Assembly (NCBI GenBank): GCA_900547255.1
Contig: URGC01000004.1
Coordinates: 1-42,540, forward strand
Reading direction: 5' to 3'
Length of the DNA stretch: 42,540 nucleotides
Source: an uncultured Eubacterium sp.
GTDB lineage: Bacteria; Bacillota; Clostridia; Lachnospirales; Lachnospiraceae
Both the position numbers and the translations under genes were made by a program. Positions 16,136 through 25,091 of this stretch are shown one piece after another. Below the pieces are notes generated by a model that saw only the letters and a program-made list of their open reading frames with translations, did no database searches and was not told where the DNA came from. Numbering within the stretch: position 1 is the stretch's first letter; each line of letters starts with the position of its first letter.

Positions 16136-17128
16136 TTATTCCTCCACAATATTTCTTTTATCCAGTGAGTCCACTATATTCCTTTTATGCAGCGTGTCCA
16201 CTATATAATCAAGTATTTTTTCCTTTGAGTAGTCAAAATCCGGATAATTAATCCAGTCGACATCACGCTCACGCCTAAACCACGTAAGCTGTCTCTTCGC
16301 ATATCTTCTTGAATTCTGTTTTATAAGCTCCTTTGTCTCCTCAAGGCTTTGTTCGTTATTAAAATAATCAAACAGCTCCCTGTATCCAATCGCCTGCATA
16401 GACTGGTTCTCGTATTTAAGTCCATTGTCAAGAAGCATGCGCATTTCATCTAACAAACCATTATCAAACATGATGTCAACTCTTTTGTCAATCCTGTCAT
16501 ACAGCCTTTTTCTGTCATCATTAAGCACAAAATATGCAAAATTATAATCTGAACTTTTCTCTCTTTGCTGTTCGTTATGAACTGAAAACTTCTGCCCTGT
16601 TGAGTAGTAATATTCCAGTGCCCTTATTACTCTCTGTGTATTATTAGGATGTATCGACTCTGCTGACTTCTCATCAACTTCTCTCAGCTTATCATGAATA
16701 TACTCTTTTCCATGTTCTTCAAGCATCCTGTTAAATTTATCACGAAGTCCGCTCTGCTTTTTTTCGCTCTCTTCATCAAAACTGCCGTCAAAATCTATAT
16801 CATATAATACTGCCTGAATATAAAATCCTGTTCCACCCGTTATTATAGGTATTTTACCTTTCTTGTAAATCTCGCTCACAGCTTCATCTGCCATCTGCTT
16901 AAATCTGGCGGCATTAAATTCCTCTGTAGGTTCAAGCACGTCTATAAGATAATGCTTAACTCCATCCATCTCTTTCTTAGTCACCTTGGCAGTACCGATA
17001 TCCATATATCTGTATACCTGCAGGGCATCTGCGCTGATTATCTCACCATTAATGCGCTTTGCAAGCTTTATGGATAAATCTGTTTTTCCAACCGCTGTCG
17101 GTCCTGTTAATATCACTAAAGGTTTCAT
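16136..17128 (-). CDS. miaA: tRNA dimethylallyltransferase MiaA
   Basis: MiaA transfers a dimethylallyl group to A37 of tRNAs that read codons beginning with U. The protein has 330 residues. The P-loop GPTAVGKTDLS (8-18), SADALQVYRYMDIGTAK and the C-terminal RRYAKRQLTWFRRERDVDW are diagnostic. The last 20 residues contain a near-duplicate pair, KRNIVDSLDKRNIVEE, encoded by a 27-bp imperfect tandem repeat at 16143-16207, beyond the usual end of the family. MiaB, which acts on the MiaA product, is encoded 4.6 kb upstream in the same run of genes, with mutS and mutL between. SD AAGGA supports the start. Confidence 0.96.
   Translation of the reverse strand: MKPLVILTGPTAVGKTDLSIKLAKRINGEIISADALQVYRYMDIGTAKVTKKEMDGVKHYLIDVLEPTEEFNAARFKQMADEAVSEIYKKGKIPIITGGTGFYIQAVLYDIDFDGSFDEESEKKQSGLRDKFNRMLEEHGKEYIHDKLREVDEKSAESIHPNNTQRVIRALEYYYSTGQKFSVHNEQQREKSSDYNFAYFVLNDDRKRLYDRIDKRVDIMFDNGLLDEMRMLLDNGLKYENQSMQAIGYRELFDYFNNEQSLEETKELIKQNSRRYAKRQLTWFRRERDVDWINYPDFDYSKEKILDYIVDTLHKRNIVDSLDKRNIVEE
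16143..16207 (-). repeat. 27-bp imperfect tandem repeat in the miaA 3' end
   Basis: On the plus strand the units are 16143-16169 and 16170-16196, each beginning TCCAC.ATAT, followed by an 11-base partial third unit. The two full units differ at about five positions. The unit length is a multiple of three, so the reading frame is preserved and only the MiaA tail length changes. Confidence 0.85.
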
Positions 17129-17150
17129 AATTCATTCCTTAACATATGTA

Positions 17151-19073
17151 TTATATGATTCGCTTGAATTTCTTTTCAATCTCATACTTTGTCATCACTA
17201 TAAGAGTTGGTCTGCCATGTGGACAGTTAAATGGATTATCAGCCTTTGAAAGCTCATATATAAGCTCTCTTGCTTCCTCAAAGGATATCTTATTATTTCC
17301 TTTGATTGCAGCTTTACACGACATTGTTGCAACTCTCTCCGCAAGCAGTTCATATCCCAATCCACTCTCATCTGTCATATTATCTAACAGGTCAATAAAC
17401 ATCTGTAAATAATCTATCTTAGGCAGATTAGCCGGCACACCTGTTATCTTATATGTCTTATCTCCAAAATTTTCCAGTTCAAATCCAATTTTATAGAAGC
17501 AGTCCATATTCTCCTCAAGCACCTGAAGCTCTTTCATGTTAAGCTCCACAATAACCGGAGGCATTATCATCTGCGATTCGGCATCTGACTCTTTTATCTT
17601 TTTCATAAGACGCTCATATAAAACTTTTTCATGTGCGGCATGCTGATCCATAATGTAAAACTTATCTTCAAATTCCACAAGCCAGTATGTATCAAATAAC
17701 TGTCCTATTACCCTGTAACTGCTCTTATTATCAGCATCAAGGAATGAATCTGTAAACAGTCCTATCTGCTTTGCTTCTGCTCTTTTAACCTCAAACTGCG
17801 CAGCATCTTCTTTTATCATCTGCTGTGACCTTTTAATTTCAAAAGGTTCAGGAAGCCTCTCTTCTTTTTTCTTAGGCTGTGGCTGTGGCTGTGGCTGTGG
17901 CTGTGGCTGTGGCTGTGGCTGGATGATTTTACTATACTGTGCCACTGGTTTTGTCATATTATTTTTATCACTGTTCACATCCCCAACTTTTGTAAAATCC
18001 TGATCTGATTTGGCACTGATATTATCATTTGTCTTTGCAGCCTGTTTTGATGGTGCTGGTTCGTCAAGTGTGACCGACACTGCCAAATCCATTCTTTTAA
18101 GTGATTCCACAAGCGTTGCATACACAAAATCATAAACCACTTCATTCTTTGAAAATCTCAATTCCATCTTCTGTGGATGCACATTGACATCAATTATGTC
18201 AGGTTCGATTTTAAAATGAATTGCTGTAAAAGGATAATTATGAGGCATTATAAATCCTTTATATGCATCCTCTATAGCCTTGGTTATCACGCTGCTCTTG
18301 ATAAATCTTCCATTGATATAGTAATTCTCATACGAACGGTTGCCACGGACTATCATAGGTCTTCCGATATATCCGCTTATCTCTATATCCTGTGTCTTCC
18401 CTGACACCTCTATAAGATTATGGGCATAATCCCTTCCATACACGCCATATATTATATCTTTAAGATTCATATTGCCTGATGTATGAAGCTTGTTCTGGTT
18501 ATTGTTAATAAACCTGAACGATATATCAGGATGTGACAGTGCAAGATGTTCTACAAGATTGCTTACATACCCTGCCTCTGTTGAAGCTGTCTTTAAAAAC
18601 TTCCTTCTTACAGGTGTATTATAGAATATATTTCTTACAATAATTGTTGTGCCTTCCGGCGCACCAATCTCATCAAGAGATTTCTCTTCTCCGCCCTCAC
18701 ATACATATCTGTAGCCAGAGATGTCATCCATAGTCTTAGTGATAAGCTCAACCTGGGAAACAGCCGCTATGCTTGATAACGCCTCTCCTCTGAATCCAAG
18801 CGAAGACACACTCATAAGGTCTTCAATTGATTTAATCTTACTTGTGGCATGTCTTAAAAATGCTTTAGGAATATCATCCTTAGGGATTCCGCAGCCATTA
18901 TCTGTAATTCTGATAAACGATATGCCGCCATCCTTAATCTCAATTGTTATCGCACTTGAGCCAGCATCTATAGCATTCTCCACCAGCTCTTTCACAACAG
19001 AAGAAGGTCTTTCAACGACCTCTCCTGCCGCTATCTTATTGATTGTCTCTGAATCCAGAATGTTAATTCCCAT
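17151..19073 (-). CDS. mutL: DNA mismatch repair endonuclease MutL
   Basis: MutL couples mismatch recognition by MutS to nicking and repair. The start at 19073 (MGINILDSETINKIAAGEV) has GGAGG five bases upstream; an earlier TTG in frame is unlikely. The product has 640 residues. The N-terminal GHKL ATPase shows ELVENAIDAG, DNGCGIP and GFRGEALSSI. A linker contains eight Gln-Pro units near residues 384-399. The C-terminal domain carries the endonuclease and zinc motifs DQHAAHEKVLYE, SCKAAIKGN and CPHGRPT, so this is the nicking type of MutL found in bacteria without MutH. It follows mutS by 25 bases. Confidence 0.97.
   Translation of the reverse strand: MGINILDSETINKIAAGEVVERPSSVVKELVENAIDAGSSAITIEIKDGGISFIRITDNGCGIPKDDIPKAFLRHATSKIKSIEDLMSVSSLGFRGEALSSIAAVSQVELITKTMDDISGYRYVCEGGEEKSLDEIGAPEGTTIIVRNIFYNTPVRRKFLKTASTEAGYVSNLVEHLALSHPDISFRFINNNQNKLHTSGNMNLKDIIYGVYGRDYAHNLIEVSGKTQDIEISGYIGRPMIVRGNRSYENYYINGRFIKSSVITKAIEDAYKGFIMPHNYPFTAIHFKIEPDIIDVNVHPQKMELRFSKNEVVYDFVYATLVESLKRMDLAVSVTLDEPAPSKQAAKTNDNISAKSDQDFTKVGDVNSDKNNMTKPVAQYSKIIQPQPQPQPQPQPQPQPKKKEERLPEPFEIKRSQQMIKEDAAQFEVKRAEAKQIGLFTDSFLDADNKSSYRVIGQLFDTYWLVEFEDKFYIMDQHAAHEKVLYERLMKKIKESDAESQMIMPPVIVELNMKELQVLEENMDCFYKIGFELENFGDKTYKITGVPANLPKIDYLQMFIDLLDNMTDESGLGYELLAERVATMSCKAAIKGNNKISFEEARELIYELSKADNPFNCPHGRPTLIVMTKYEIEKKFKRII
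17875..17922 (-). repeat. Hexanucleotide repeat in mutL (8 units)
   Basis: The plus strand has seven perfect GGCTGT units followed by one GGCTGG. The coding strand reads CAGCCA-type units encoding (Gln-Pro)8 in the linker between the ATPase and the endonuclease domains. Perfect short tandem repeats like this are prone to slippage; gain or loss of a unit would change the linker by two residues without a frameshift. Confidence 0.97.
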
Positions 19074-19098
19074 CTTTGCCTCCAAGTATGTAATCAGC

Positions 19099-21753
19099 TT
19101 ACCATCTGTTATTAATCTTGCCCTGAAGCTTGTACAAAGTATTTAGCGCATCTATAGGTGTCATTCTTCCTATATCAAGGCTCTTAATCTCTTCCACTAT
19201 AGAGTCGTCACTTACTGTATCAAATAAAGACATCTGCTTTACCTCAAGCTCATCAACTTTTCTGTACTCTTCCTTTATCTTGTCAACCTTTTCGGAATAC
19301 ATTGCAATATCTTTGGCTTTCTGAGATATATCCGCACTGCTTAATTCTGCAACAAGCTCCTTCGCTCTTAATATAACTGAATCAGGAACTCCTGCAAGTC
19401 TTGCAACCTGAATACCGTAACTCTTATCAGCTCCACCTTTGACTATCTTTCTAAGGAATACGATATCATCGCCTTTTTCCTTTACCGCTATACAGTAATT
19501 GTTAACTCCGTCAAGCGTTCCCTCTAACTCTGTAAGTTCATGGTAATGTGTCGCAAACAGTGTCTTTGCTCCAAGTATCTTGGTATTAGCTATGTGCTCA
19601 ACAACAGCCCACGCTATGCTAAGACCATCAAATGTACTTGTGCCTCTTCCTATCTCATCTAATATAAGCAGACTGTCTGGTGTTGCATTTCTTAATATGT
19701 TGGCAACCTCTGTCATCTCAACCATGAAAGTTGACTGGCCAGATGCGAGGTCATCAGATGCACCTACTCTTGTAAATATTCTGTCCACTATACCGATATT
19801 AGCTGACGAAGCTGGCACAAATGAACCAATCTGAGCCATAAGGACAATAAGCGCAGTCTGTCTCATATATGTAGATTTACCTGCCATATTAGGTCCTGTT
19901 ATTATGGAAACCCTGTTAGCACCATTGTCAAGAAGCGTATCATTAGCTATAAACATATCATTAGGTATCATCTTCTCAACTACCGGATGTCGCCCATCTT
20001 TAATGTTGATGATTCCCTTTTCATTGATAGATGGTCTAACATAATTATTAGTTGTGCTGACAGATGAAAGTGATGCCATAACATCTATCATCGCAATAGA
20101 TTTTGCTGTGTTAAGCACACGCGATGCATTCTTTGATATCTCATTACGCACCTGGCAGAACAATTCATACTCCAAACTGTTTAACTTATCCTCTGCGCCG
20201 AGAATAATATCTTCAAGATGTTTAAGCTCATCTGTTGTATATCTCTCAGCATTGGTAAGTGTCTGTTTTCTTGTCCAGTCCTCCGGCACAAGATTTTTGA
20301 ACGAATTAGTTACTTCAAGATAATATCCGAATACCTTATTGTACTTAATACGCAGGTTTTTGATTCCCGTATTTTCTCTTTCACGGACTTCTATATCAGC
20401 AAGCCACTGCTTGCCCTCTGTCTTAGCCTTACGGAATTCATCAGCTTCCTTTGAATATCCATCCTTAATCATTCCACCATCACGCATGGCTATAGGTGGG
20501 TCATCGACAATAGCTGAATCTATAAGCTCATATATATCAGATAAATCATCAATCTGTTCATTTAACTTCTTTACCAGCTCTGACTGGAAACTTCCTATCA
20601 CCATCTTGATAGGTGAAAGCATCTGCAATGAATTTTTAAATGCTATTAAATCCTTAGGATTAGCAGACATACAGCTTATCTTAGCCATAAGTCTTTCAAG
20701 GTCATACACAGGGCTTAGATATTCTCTTAATTCTTCCCTGTCTATAGCCCTGGTATTAAGCTCCTCTATAGCATCCTGTCTTAGTATTATCGAATCCTTG
20801 TCAACCAATGGCTGCTCTATCATATTTCTTAATGTTCTTGCTCCCATTGCAGTCTTAGTCTTATCGAGTACCCATATAAGTGAGCCTTTTCTCTGCTTTT
20901 CCCTCAAAGTCTCGACAAGCTCAAGATTTCGTCTTGATGAGCTGTCTATAAGCATATATTTTCCTGTTGTGTAAGGTGTTATGCTTATGATATGAGACAT
21001 GTCACTTTTCTGTGTCTCGTACAGATATTGAAGAAGTGCCCCGGCAGCCATTATTCCTGCAGGATAATCTGTAAGTCCAAGCCCTGCAAGGTTATTGACA
21101 TGGAAATGTTCCATAAGCCTTCTTGCACACTCACCATCATCAAAATATCTGTTTTCAAGAATTGACATGGCTATTCCAAGTTTTTCATTAACCGCTGTCA
21201 GATCTATTCCGCTCATGGCAAATGCATCATTGACAATTATCTCAGATGGCACGAACTTATTAATCTCATCAATAAGCTCATGCTCAGATTCAACCTCTGT
21301 CACATAATAGTCACCAGTAGTGAAATCACATATAGAAAGTCCGCATACATTGCCCTGATAGCATATGCTGAACAAATAATTATTCTTTGATTCATCAAGT
21401 CCTGACGTGTTAAGATTAGTGCCCGGTGTGACAACCTTTATTACTTCTCTCTTAACAATTCCCTTTGCCTGTTTAGGGTCTTCCATCTGCTCACATATGG
21501 CAACCTTGTAGCCTTTGGAAACAAGCCTGTTTATGTATAACTCAGCAGCATGAAAAGGGATTCCACACATCGGTGCTCTCTCTTCCTGACCGCAGTCTTT
21601 TCCTGTCAGTGTCAGTTCAAGTTCCTTTGATGCAGTAAGAGCATCATCAAAAAACATTTCATAGAAATCACCAAGTCTGTAAAAAAGAATGCAGTCCTTA
21701 TATTCTTCCTTAGTATTCAGATAATGCTGCATCATAGGTGAAAATTCAGCCAT
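19099..21753 (-). CDS. mutS: DNA mismatch repair protein MutS
   Basis: MutS recognises mismatches and recruits MutL. The protein has 884 residues, the normal length. The N-terminal domain has the mismatch-contact motif FYEMF (about residues 31-35) preceded by FYRLGD. The ATPase domain has Walker A GPNMAGKSTYMRQTA, Walker B LLILDEIGRGTSTFDG and ATHYHEL. SD GAGGA is located within the end of miaB. The gene order is miaB-mutS-mutL-miaA. Confidence 0.98.
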   Translation of the reverse strand: MAEFSPMMQHYLNTKEEYKDCILFYRLGDFYEMFFDDALTASKELELTLTGKDCGQEERAPMCGIPFHAAELYINRLVSKGYKVAICEQMEDPKQAKGIVKREVIKVVTPGTNLNTSGLDESKNNYLFSICYQGNVCGLSICDFTTGDYYVTEVESEHELIDEINKFVPSEIIVNDAFAMSGIDLTAVNEKLGIAMSILENRYFDDGECARRLMEHFHVNNLAGLGLTDYPAGIMAAGALLQYLYETQKSDMSHIISITPYTTGKYMLIDSSSRRNLELVETLREKQRKGSLIWVLDKTKTAMGARTLRNMIEQPLVDKDSIILRQDAIEELNTRAIDREELREYLSPVYDLERLMAKISCMSANPKDLIAFKNSLQMLSPIKMVIGSFQSELVKKLNEQIDDLSDIYELIDSAIVDDPPIAMRDGGMIKDGYSKEADEFRKAKTEGKQWLADIEVRERENTGIKNLRIKYNKVFGYYLEVTNSFKNLVPEDWTRKQTLTNAERYTTDELKHLEDIILGAEDKLNSLEYELFCQVRNEISKNASRVLNTAKSIAMIDVMASLSSVSTTNNYVRPSINEKGIINIKDGRHPVVEKMIPNDMFIANDTLLDNGANRVSIITGPNMAGKSTYMRQTALIVLMAQIGSFVPASSANIGIVDRIFTRVGASDDLASGQSTFMVEMTEVANILRNATPDSLLILDEIGRGTSTFDGLSIAWAVVEHIANTKILGAKTLFATHYHELTELEGTLDGVNNYCIAVKEKGDDIVFLRKIVKGGADKSYGIQVARLAGVPDSVILRAKELVAELSSADISQKAKDIAMYSEKVDKIKEEYRKVDELEVKQMSLFDTVSDDSIVEEIKSLDIGRMTPIDALNTLYKLQGKINNRW

Positions 21754-21755
21754 TA

Positions 21756-23174
21756 TTAAATCCTCTTTCCCATATAATAGAATCCTTTACACTCTGTAAG
21801 AAGAACCTTCACTGTTGTTCCTATAAGTTCATCTCCGCCCGGAAAATGAACGAGCATATTATTAGTCATCCTGCCTGTAACAAGTCCCGGCTCATGGTCG
21901 TCAAGTGATTCTACAAGTACATCTGCTGTTGTATTCTCATATCTGGCACTTATGCTGTGTGAAACCTCGCCAACCGTATCTAACAGCCTGTTAAATCTGT
22001 TCTTGACAACATCCTCTGGAACCTGGTTATCCATTGTGGCAGCAGGTGTGCCAGTTCTCTTTGAATATATGAATGTATATGCACTGTCAAATTTAGCTTT
22101 TCTTACCACATCGAGTGTATCTTCAAAATCTTCCTCTGTCTCGCCCGGAAATCCAACGATAATATCTGTTGTAAGCGACACATCTGGCAGCTTCTCTCTT
22201 ATACGCTCAACCCACTCAAGGTATCTTTCCTTAGTGTACTGGCGGTTCATGACTTTAAGGATTCTTGAACTTCCTGACTGTAATGGGAAATGTATGTGGT
22301 TACATATCTTAGATGACTCACTCATGACGTCAAGCAGTTCATCACTGAAATCCTTAGGATGAGGAGTCATGAATCTTATTCTCTCAAGTCCTTCAATCTT
22401 TTCAATCTCTTTAAGAAGTTCGGCAAAACTTACCGGTGAATCCAGTGTCTTGCCATATGAGTTAACATTCTGTCCAAGAAGCATAACCTCTTTAACGCCA
22501 TCTTTGACAAGCTTTTCAATCTCTCTTATTATCTCTTTAGGCTCTCTGCTCTTCTCTCTTCCTCTTACATAAGGAACGATACAGTATGTACAGAAATTAT
22601 TGCATCCATACATTATGTTAACACCTGACTTGAATGGGAACTTTCTCACTGTAGGAAGCTCCTCAACAACCTCCTTCTGGCTGTCCCATATATCATATAC
22701 AGGCTTTTTTGTCTCCCAGCGGTTATAGAGAAGTTCCGCAATCTTGAATATATTGTATGTACCAAATATCACATCAACAAAGCTGTATGACTTTTTGATT
22801 TTGTCAACAACATCCTTCTCCTGCATCATGCATCCACAGAGTGCGATAACCATGTGTGGATTCTTTTTTTTAATGGCACTTAACTGTCCAAGTCTTCCGT
22901 ACACACGTAAATTAGCATTTTCTCTTACTGTACATGTATTGTATACAACGAGGTCTGCTTCCTCTGTCTCAATCGGTTCATATCCGATATCCTGTAGAAT
23001 TCCCAAAAGCTTCTCTGAATCTCTTGCATTCATCTGGCATCCAAATGTGTTGACACAGCATGTCAGTGGTCTTTGTAATTCATTGGACATCCTGTTAACT
23101 ACCTGTCTGCACATGTCTATGTACATCAACTGTCTGTCTAACTGATTTTCTTCTATTATTTTATTATTTTCCAT
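21756..23174 (-). CDS. miaB: tRNA-2-methylthio-N6-dimethylallyladenosine synthase MiaB
   Basis: MiaB is a radical-SAM methylthiotransferase that converts i6A37 to ms2i6A37. The UPF0004 domain has the cluster cysteines in NTFGCQMN, YNTCTVRENA and LCGCM. The radical-SAM motif is CNNFCTYCIVPYVRG, and a TRAM domain ends the protein. Two starts are possible, ATG at 23180 or 23174; the latter has better SD spacing to AAAGG, giving 472 residues. An N-terminal extension of about 35 residues before the UPF0004 domain is common in Firmicutes. It lies 28 bases after proA. Confidence 0.96.
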   Translation of the reverse strand: MENNKIIEENQLDRQLMYIDMCRQVVNRMSNELQRPLTCCVNTFGCQMNARDSEKLLGILQDIGYEPIETEEADLVVYNTCTVRENANLRVYGRLGQLSAIKKKNPHMVIALCGCMMQEKDVVDKIKKSYSFVDVIFGTYNIFKIAELLYNRWETKKPVYDIWDSQKEVVEELPTVRKFPFKSGVNIMYGCNNFCTYCIVPYVRGREKSREPKEIIREIEKLVKDGVKEVMLLGQNVNSYGKTLDSPVSFAELLKEIEKIEGLERIRFMTPHPKDFSDELLDVMSESSKICNHIHFPLQSGSSRILKVMNRQYTKERYLEWVERIREKLPDVSLTTDIIVGFPGETEEDFEDTLDVVRKAKFDSAYTFIYSKRTGTPAATMDNQVPEDVVKNRFNRLLDTVGEVSHSISARYENTTADVLVESLDDHEPGLVTGRMTNNMLVHFPGGDELIGTTVKVLLTECKGFYYMGKRI

Positions 23175-23201
23175 CACCATTAACCTTTCAGTATCTAATT
23201 A

Positions 23202-24449
23202 TTATGGTCTTACCTGACCTTCTCCAAGTATGATATATTTGCCTGTTGTAAGCGCATCAAGTCCCATAGGGCCTCTCGCATGGATTTTCTGTGTGCTTAT
23301 GCCAATCTCTGCGCCAAATCCAAATTCAAATCCATCTGTAAATCTGGTTGAAGCATTGACATATACAGCCGCCGCATCAATCTGTTCTGTGAACTTTTTG
23401 GCATTGCTGTAATCCTTAGTAATAATAGCCTCTGAGTGGCCTGTATTGTATCTGTTGATATGCTCTATAGCCTCATCTATTGTATCAACAGTTTTTAAAG
23501 AAATTATATAATCAAGATATTCTTTTCCCCAGTCCTCGTCTGTCGCTTCAACAATTCTATCATCAATAGAACGGCTGAGCTCATCGCCACGCACTTCAAC
23601 GTCCTTTTCTTTGAGCTTGTCAACAATCTTAGGAATAACCTCACTGGCAATCTTTTTATTAACAACAAGTGACTCACACGCATTGCACACACCAATTCTT
23701 TGAGTCTTGGCATTATATATGATATTGACAGCCATATCCTGGTCAGCGTATTCATCTACATATATATGGCAGTTTCCTGTTCCTGTCTCAATAACAGGCA
23801 CAGTAGCATTATTTACAACATTGCTTATAAGTCCGGCTCCGCCTCTTGGGATGATTACATCCACATAATCATTAAGCCGCATAAGCTCATTGACATATTT
23901 TCTATCTGTATCAGTTATAAGAATCACGCTGTCCTCGCAGATTCCATCTGCTTTAAGCGATTCTCTTATTATCTCTACAAGCTTGATATTAGAATTGATA
24001 CAGTCACTTCCACCTCTTAATATGACAGCATTTCCTGACTTGAATGTCAGTGCAAATGCATCAACTGTAACATTAGGTCTTGATTCATATATAATCGCTA
24101 CAACTCCTAATGGCACTTTCTTATAACCTATCATAAGTCCGTTAGGACGTGTCTTCATATGTGTTATCTCACCGATTGGGTCATCAAGGTCAGCAACCTG
24201 CATAAGTCCATCAACCATGCCTTTTATTCTTGCATCAGTAAGTGTAAGCCTGTCAAGCATAGCCGGCTTCATTCCATTATTCTTAGCATTTTCTATATCT
24301 ATGATATTAGCTGCCTTTATCGCCTCTGCATTATCAAGCAGAGCCTGTCCGACATGACGCAGCGCATTATTCTTTTCATTAGTTGTCATCTTTGCTGTTC
24401 TAACAGATGCCTCTTTAGCTCTCTTACCAATAATTTCAATGCTGTCCAT
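23202..24449 (-). CDS. proA: Glutamate-5-semialdehyde dehydrogenase (gamma-glutamyl phosphate reductase)
   Basis: ProA reduces gamma-glutamyl phosphate to glutamate semialdehyde in proline synthesis, using NADPH. The protein has 415 residues, typical. YESRPNVTVDAFAL, LRGGSD and the active-site cysteine region IGVCNACESLVV are present, as is FGFGAEIGISTQKIHARGPM near the C-terminus. SD GGAGG lies within the end of the upstream fthC gene, and the two overlap by 14 bases. Its partner proB is 1.8 kb upstream, separated by fthC, a tiny ORF and an unknown gene, which is unusual for proBA. Confidence 0.97.
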   Translation of the reverse strand: MDSIEIIGKRAKEASVRTAKMTTNEKNNALRHVGQALLDNAEAIKAANIIDIENAKNNGMKPAMLDRLTLTDARIKGMVDGLMQVADLDDPIGEITHMKTRPNGLMIGYKKVPLGVVAIIYESRPNVTVDAFALTFKSGNAVILRGGSDCINSNIKLVEIIRESLKADGICEDSVILITDTDRKYVNELMRLNDYVDVIIPRGGAGLISNVVNNATVPVIETGTGNCHIYVDEYADQDMAVNIIYNAKTQRIGVCNACESLVVNKKIASEVIPKIVDKLKEKDVEVRGDELSRSIDDRIVEATDEDWGKEYLDYIISLKTVDTIDEAIEHINRYNTGHSEAIITKDYSNAKKFTEQIDAAAVYVNASTRFTDGFEFGFGAEIGISTQKIHARGPMGLDALTTGKYIILGEGQVRP

Positions 24450-25014
24450 TCTTAATAACCTCCATATCTGTAACTATCATATCAGGTTTAATATCCGTAT
24501 CCTGTGCATCTATGCACTCAACTATCTGGCAGTCATAACATACAGCCATCTTATATACCTGCGCCTTTTCTAAGAATTTATCATAAAATCCACCGCCATA
24601 TCCGATACGGTTAAAATCACAGTCAAACGCAAGCCCCGGCATAATACATAATGTATCATTATATGTGTCAATACTATCTTTCTCCCATACAGGTTCATCA
24701 GACACAGGCTCCATTATACCATAATATCCCGGTTCAAGCTCACCAAGCGAACCAATGCCTATAAAACGCATATCTTTGCCATACACCTTAGGCACATATA
24801 CATTCTTTTTATCTTCAAAGCACCTTTTTATAAGCTCTGTAGTATCAGCCTCTGAACCAGTACTCACATATATAAGAACATCTCTTGCAGCCTTGTATTC
24901 AGGCGTACCTGTGACATTATCTGTTATCCCGGCACTCTTTAAGCTGCGCTCATCTTCCGGCAGGCTGTCTCTTAACTTCCTTATGCTGCTTCTTATAAGT
25001 TTCTTATCAGCCAT
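24436..25014 (-). CDS. 5-formyltetrahydrofolate cyclo-ligase
   Basis: This enzyme uses ATP to convert 5-formyl-THF to 5,10-methenyl-THF. The protein has 192 residues. The basic N-terminus (RSSIRKLRDSL) and the C-terminal nucleotide-binding motif GYGGGFYDKFLEK followed by CYDCQIVECI are diagnostic. The ATG at 25014 is preceded by AAAAGGGC, which lies inside the 18-codon ORF immediately upstream, so the two may be coupled. It overlaps the proA start by 14 bases. Confidence 0.94.
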   Translation of the reverse strand: MADKKLIRSSIRKLRDSLPEDERSLKSAGITDNVTGTPEYKAARDVLIYVSTGSEADTTELIKRCFEDKKNVYVPKVYGKDMRFIGIGSLGELEPGYYGIMEPVSDEPVWEKDSIDTYNDTLCIMPGLAFDCDFNRIGYGGGFYDKFLEKAQVYKMAVCYDCQIVECIDAQDTDIKPDMIVTDMEVIKNGQH

Positions 25015-25016
25015 AA

Positions 25017-25073
25017 CTAATTGCCCTTTTCTTTTGCCTTATTAATTCTGTCTAAGTCCTTCTGTATTACCAT
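25017..25073 (-). CDS. 18-codon ORF with strong SD; possible DUF896 gene remnant or leader peptide
   Basis: The product would be MVIQKDLDRINKAKEKGN. GGAGG is placed five bases before its ATG, a much better ribosome site than many neighbours have. The peptide resembles the first residues of the short DUF896 (YnzC) proteins, whose N-terminus has the pattern basic-x-x-RIN-x(2-3)-K-x-K-x-x-G. In related Clostridia, as I recall, a DUF896 gene lies near the cyclo-ligase. Here the frame stops with TAG two bases before the next ATG. It could be a truncated remnant, or a coupling leader for fthC. Confidence 0.45.
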   Translation of the reverse strand: MVIQKDLDRINKAKEKGN

Positions 25074-25091
25074 TATTACCTCCAAACCAAT

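Noticed and set aside
17875..17922. Repeat as a frame-switching (on/off) phase variation site
   Set aside because: The unit is six bases, so unit gain or loss cannot shift the reading frame; only a length effect remains possible.
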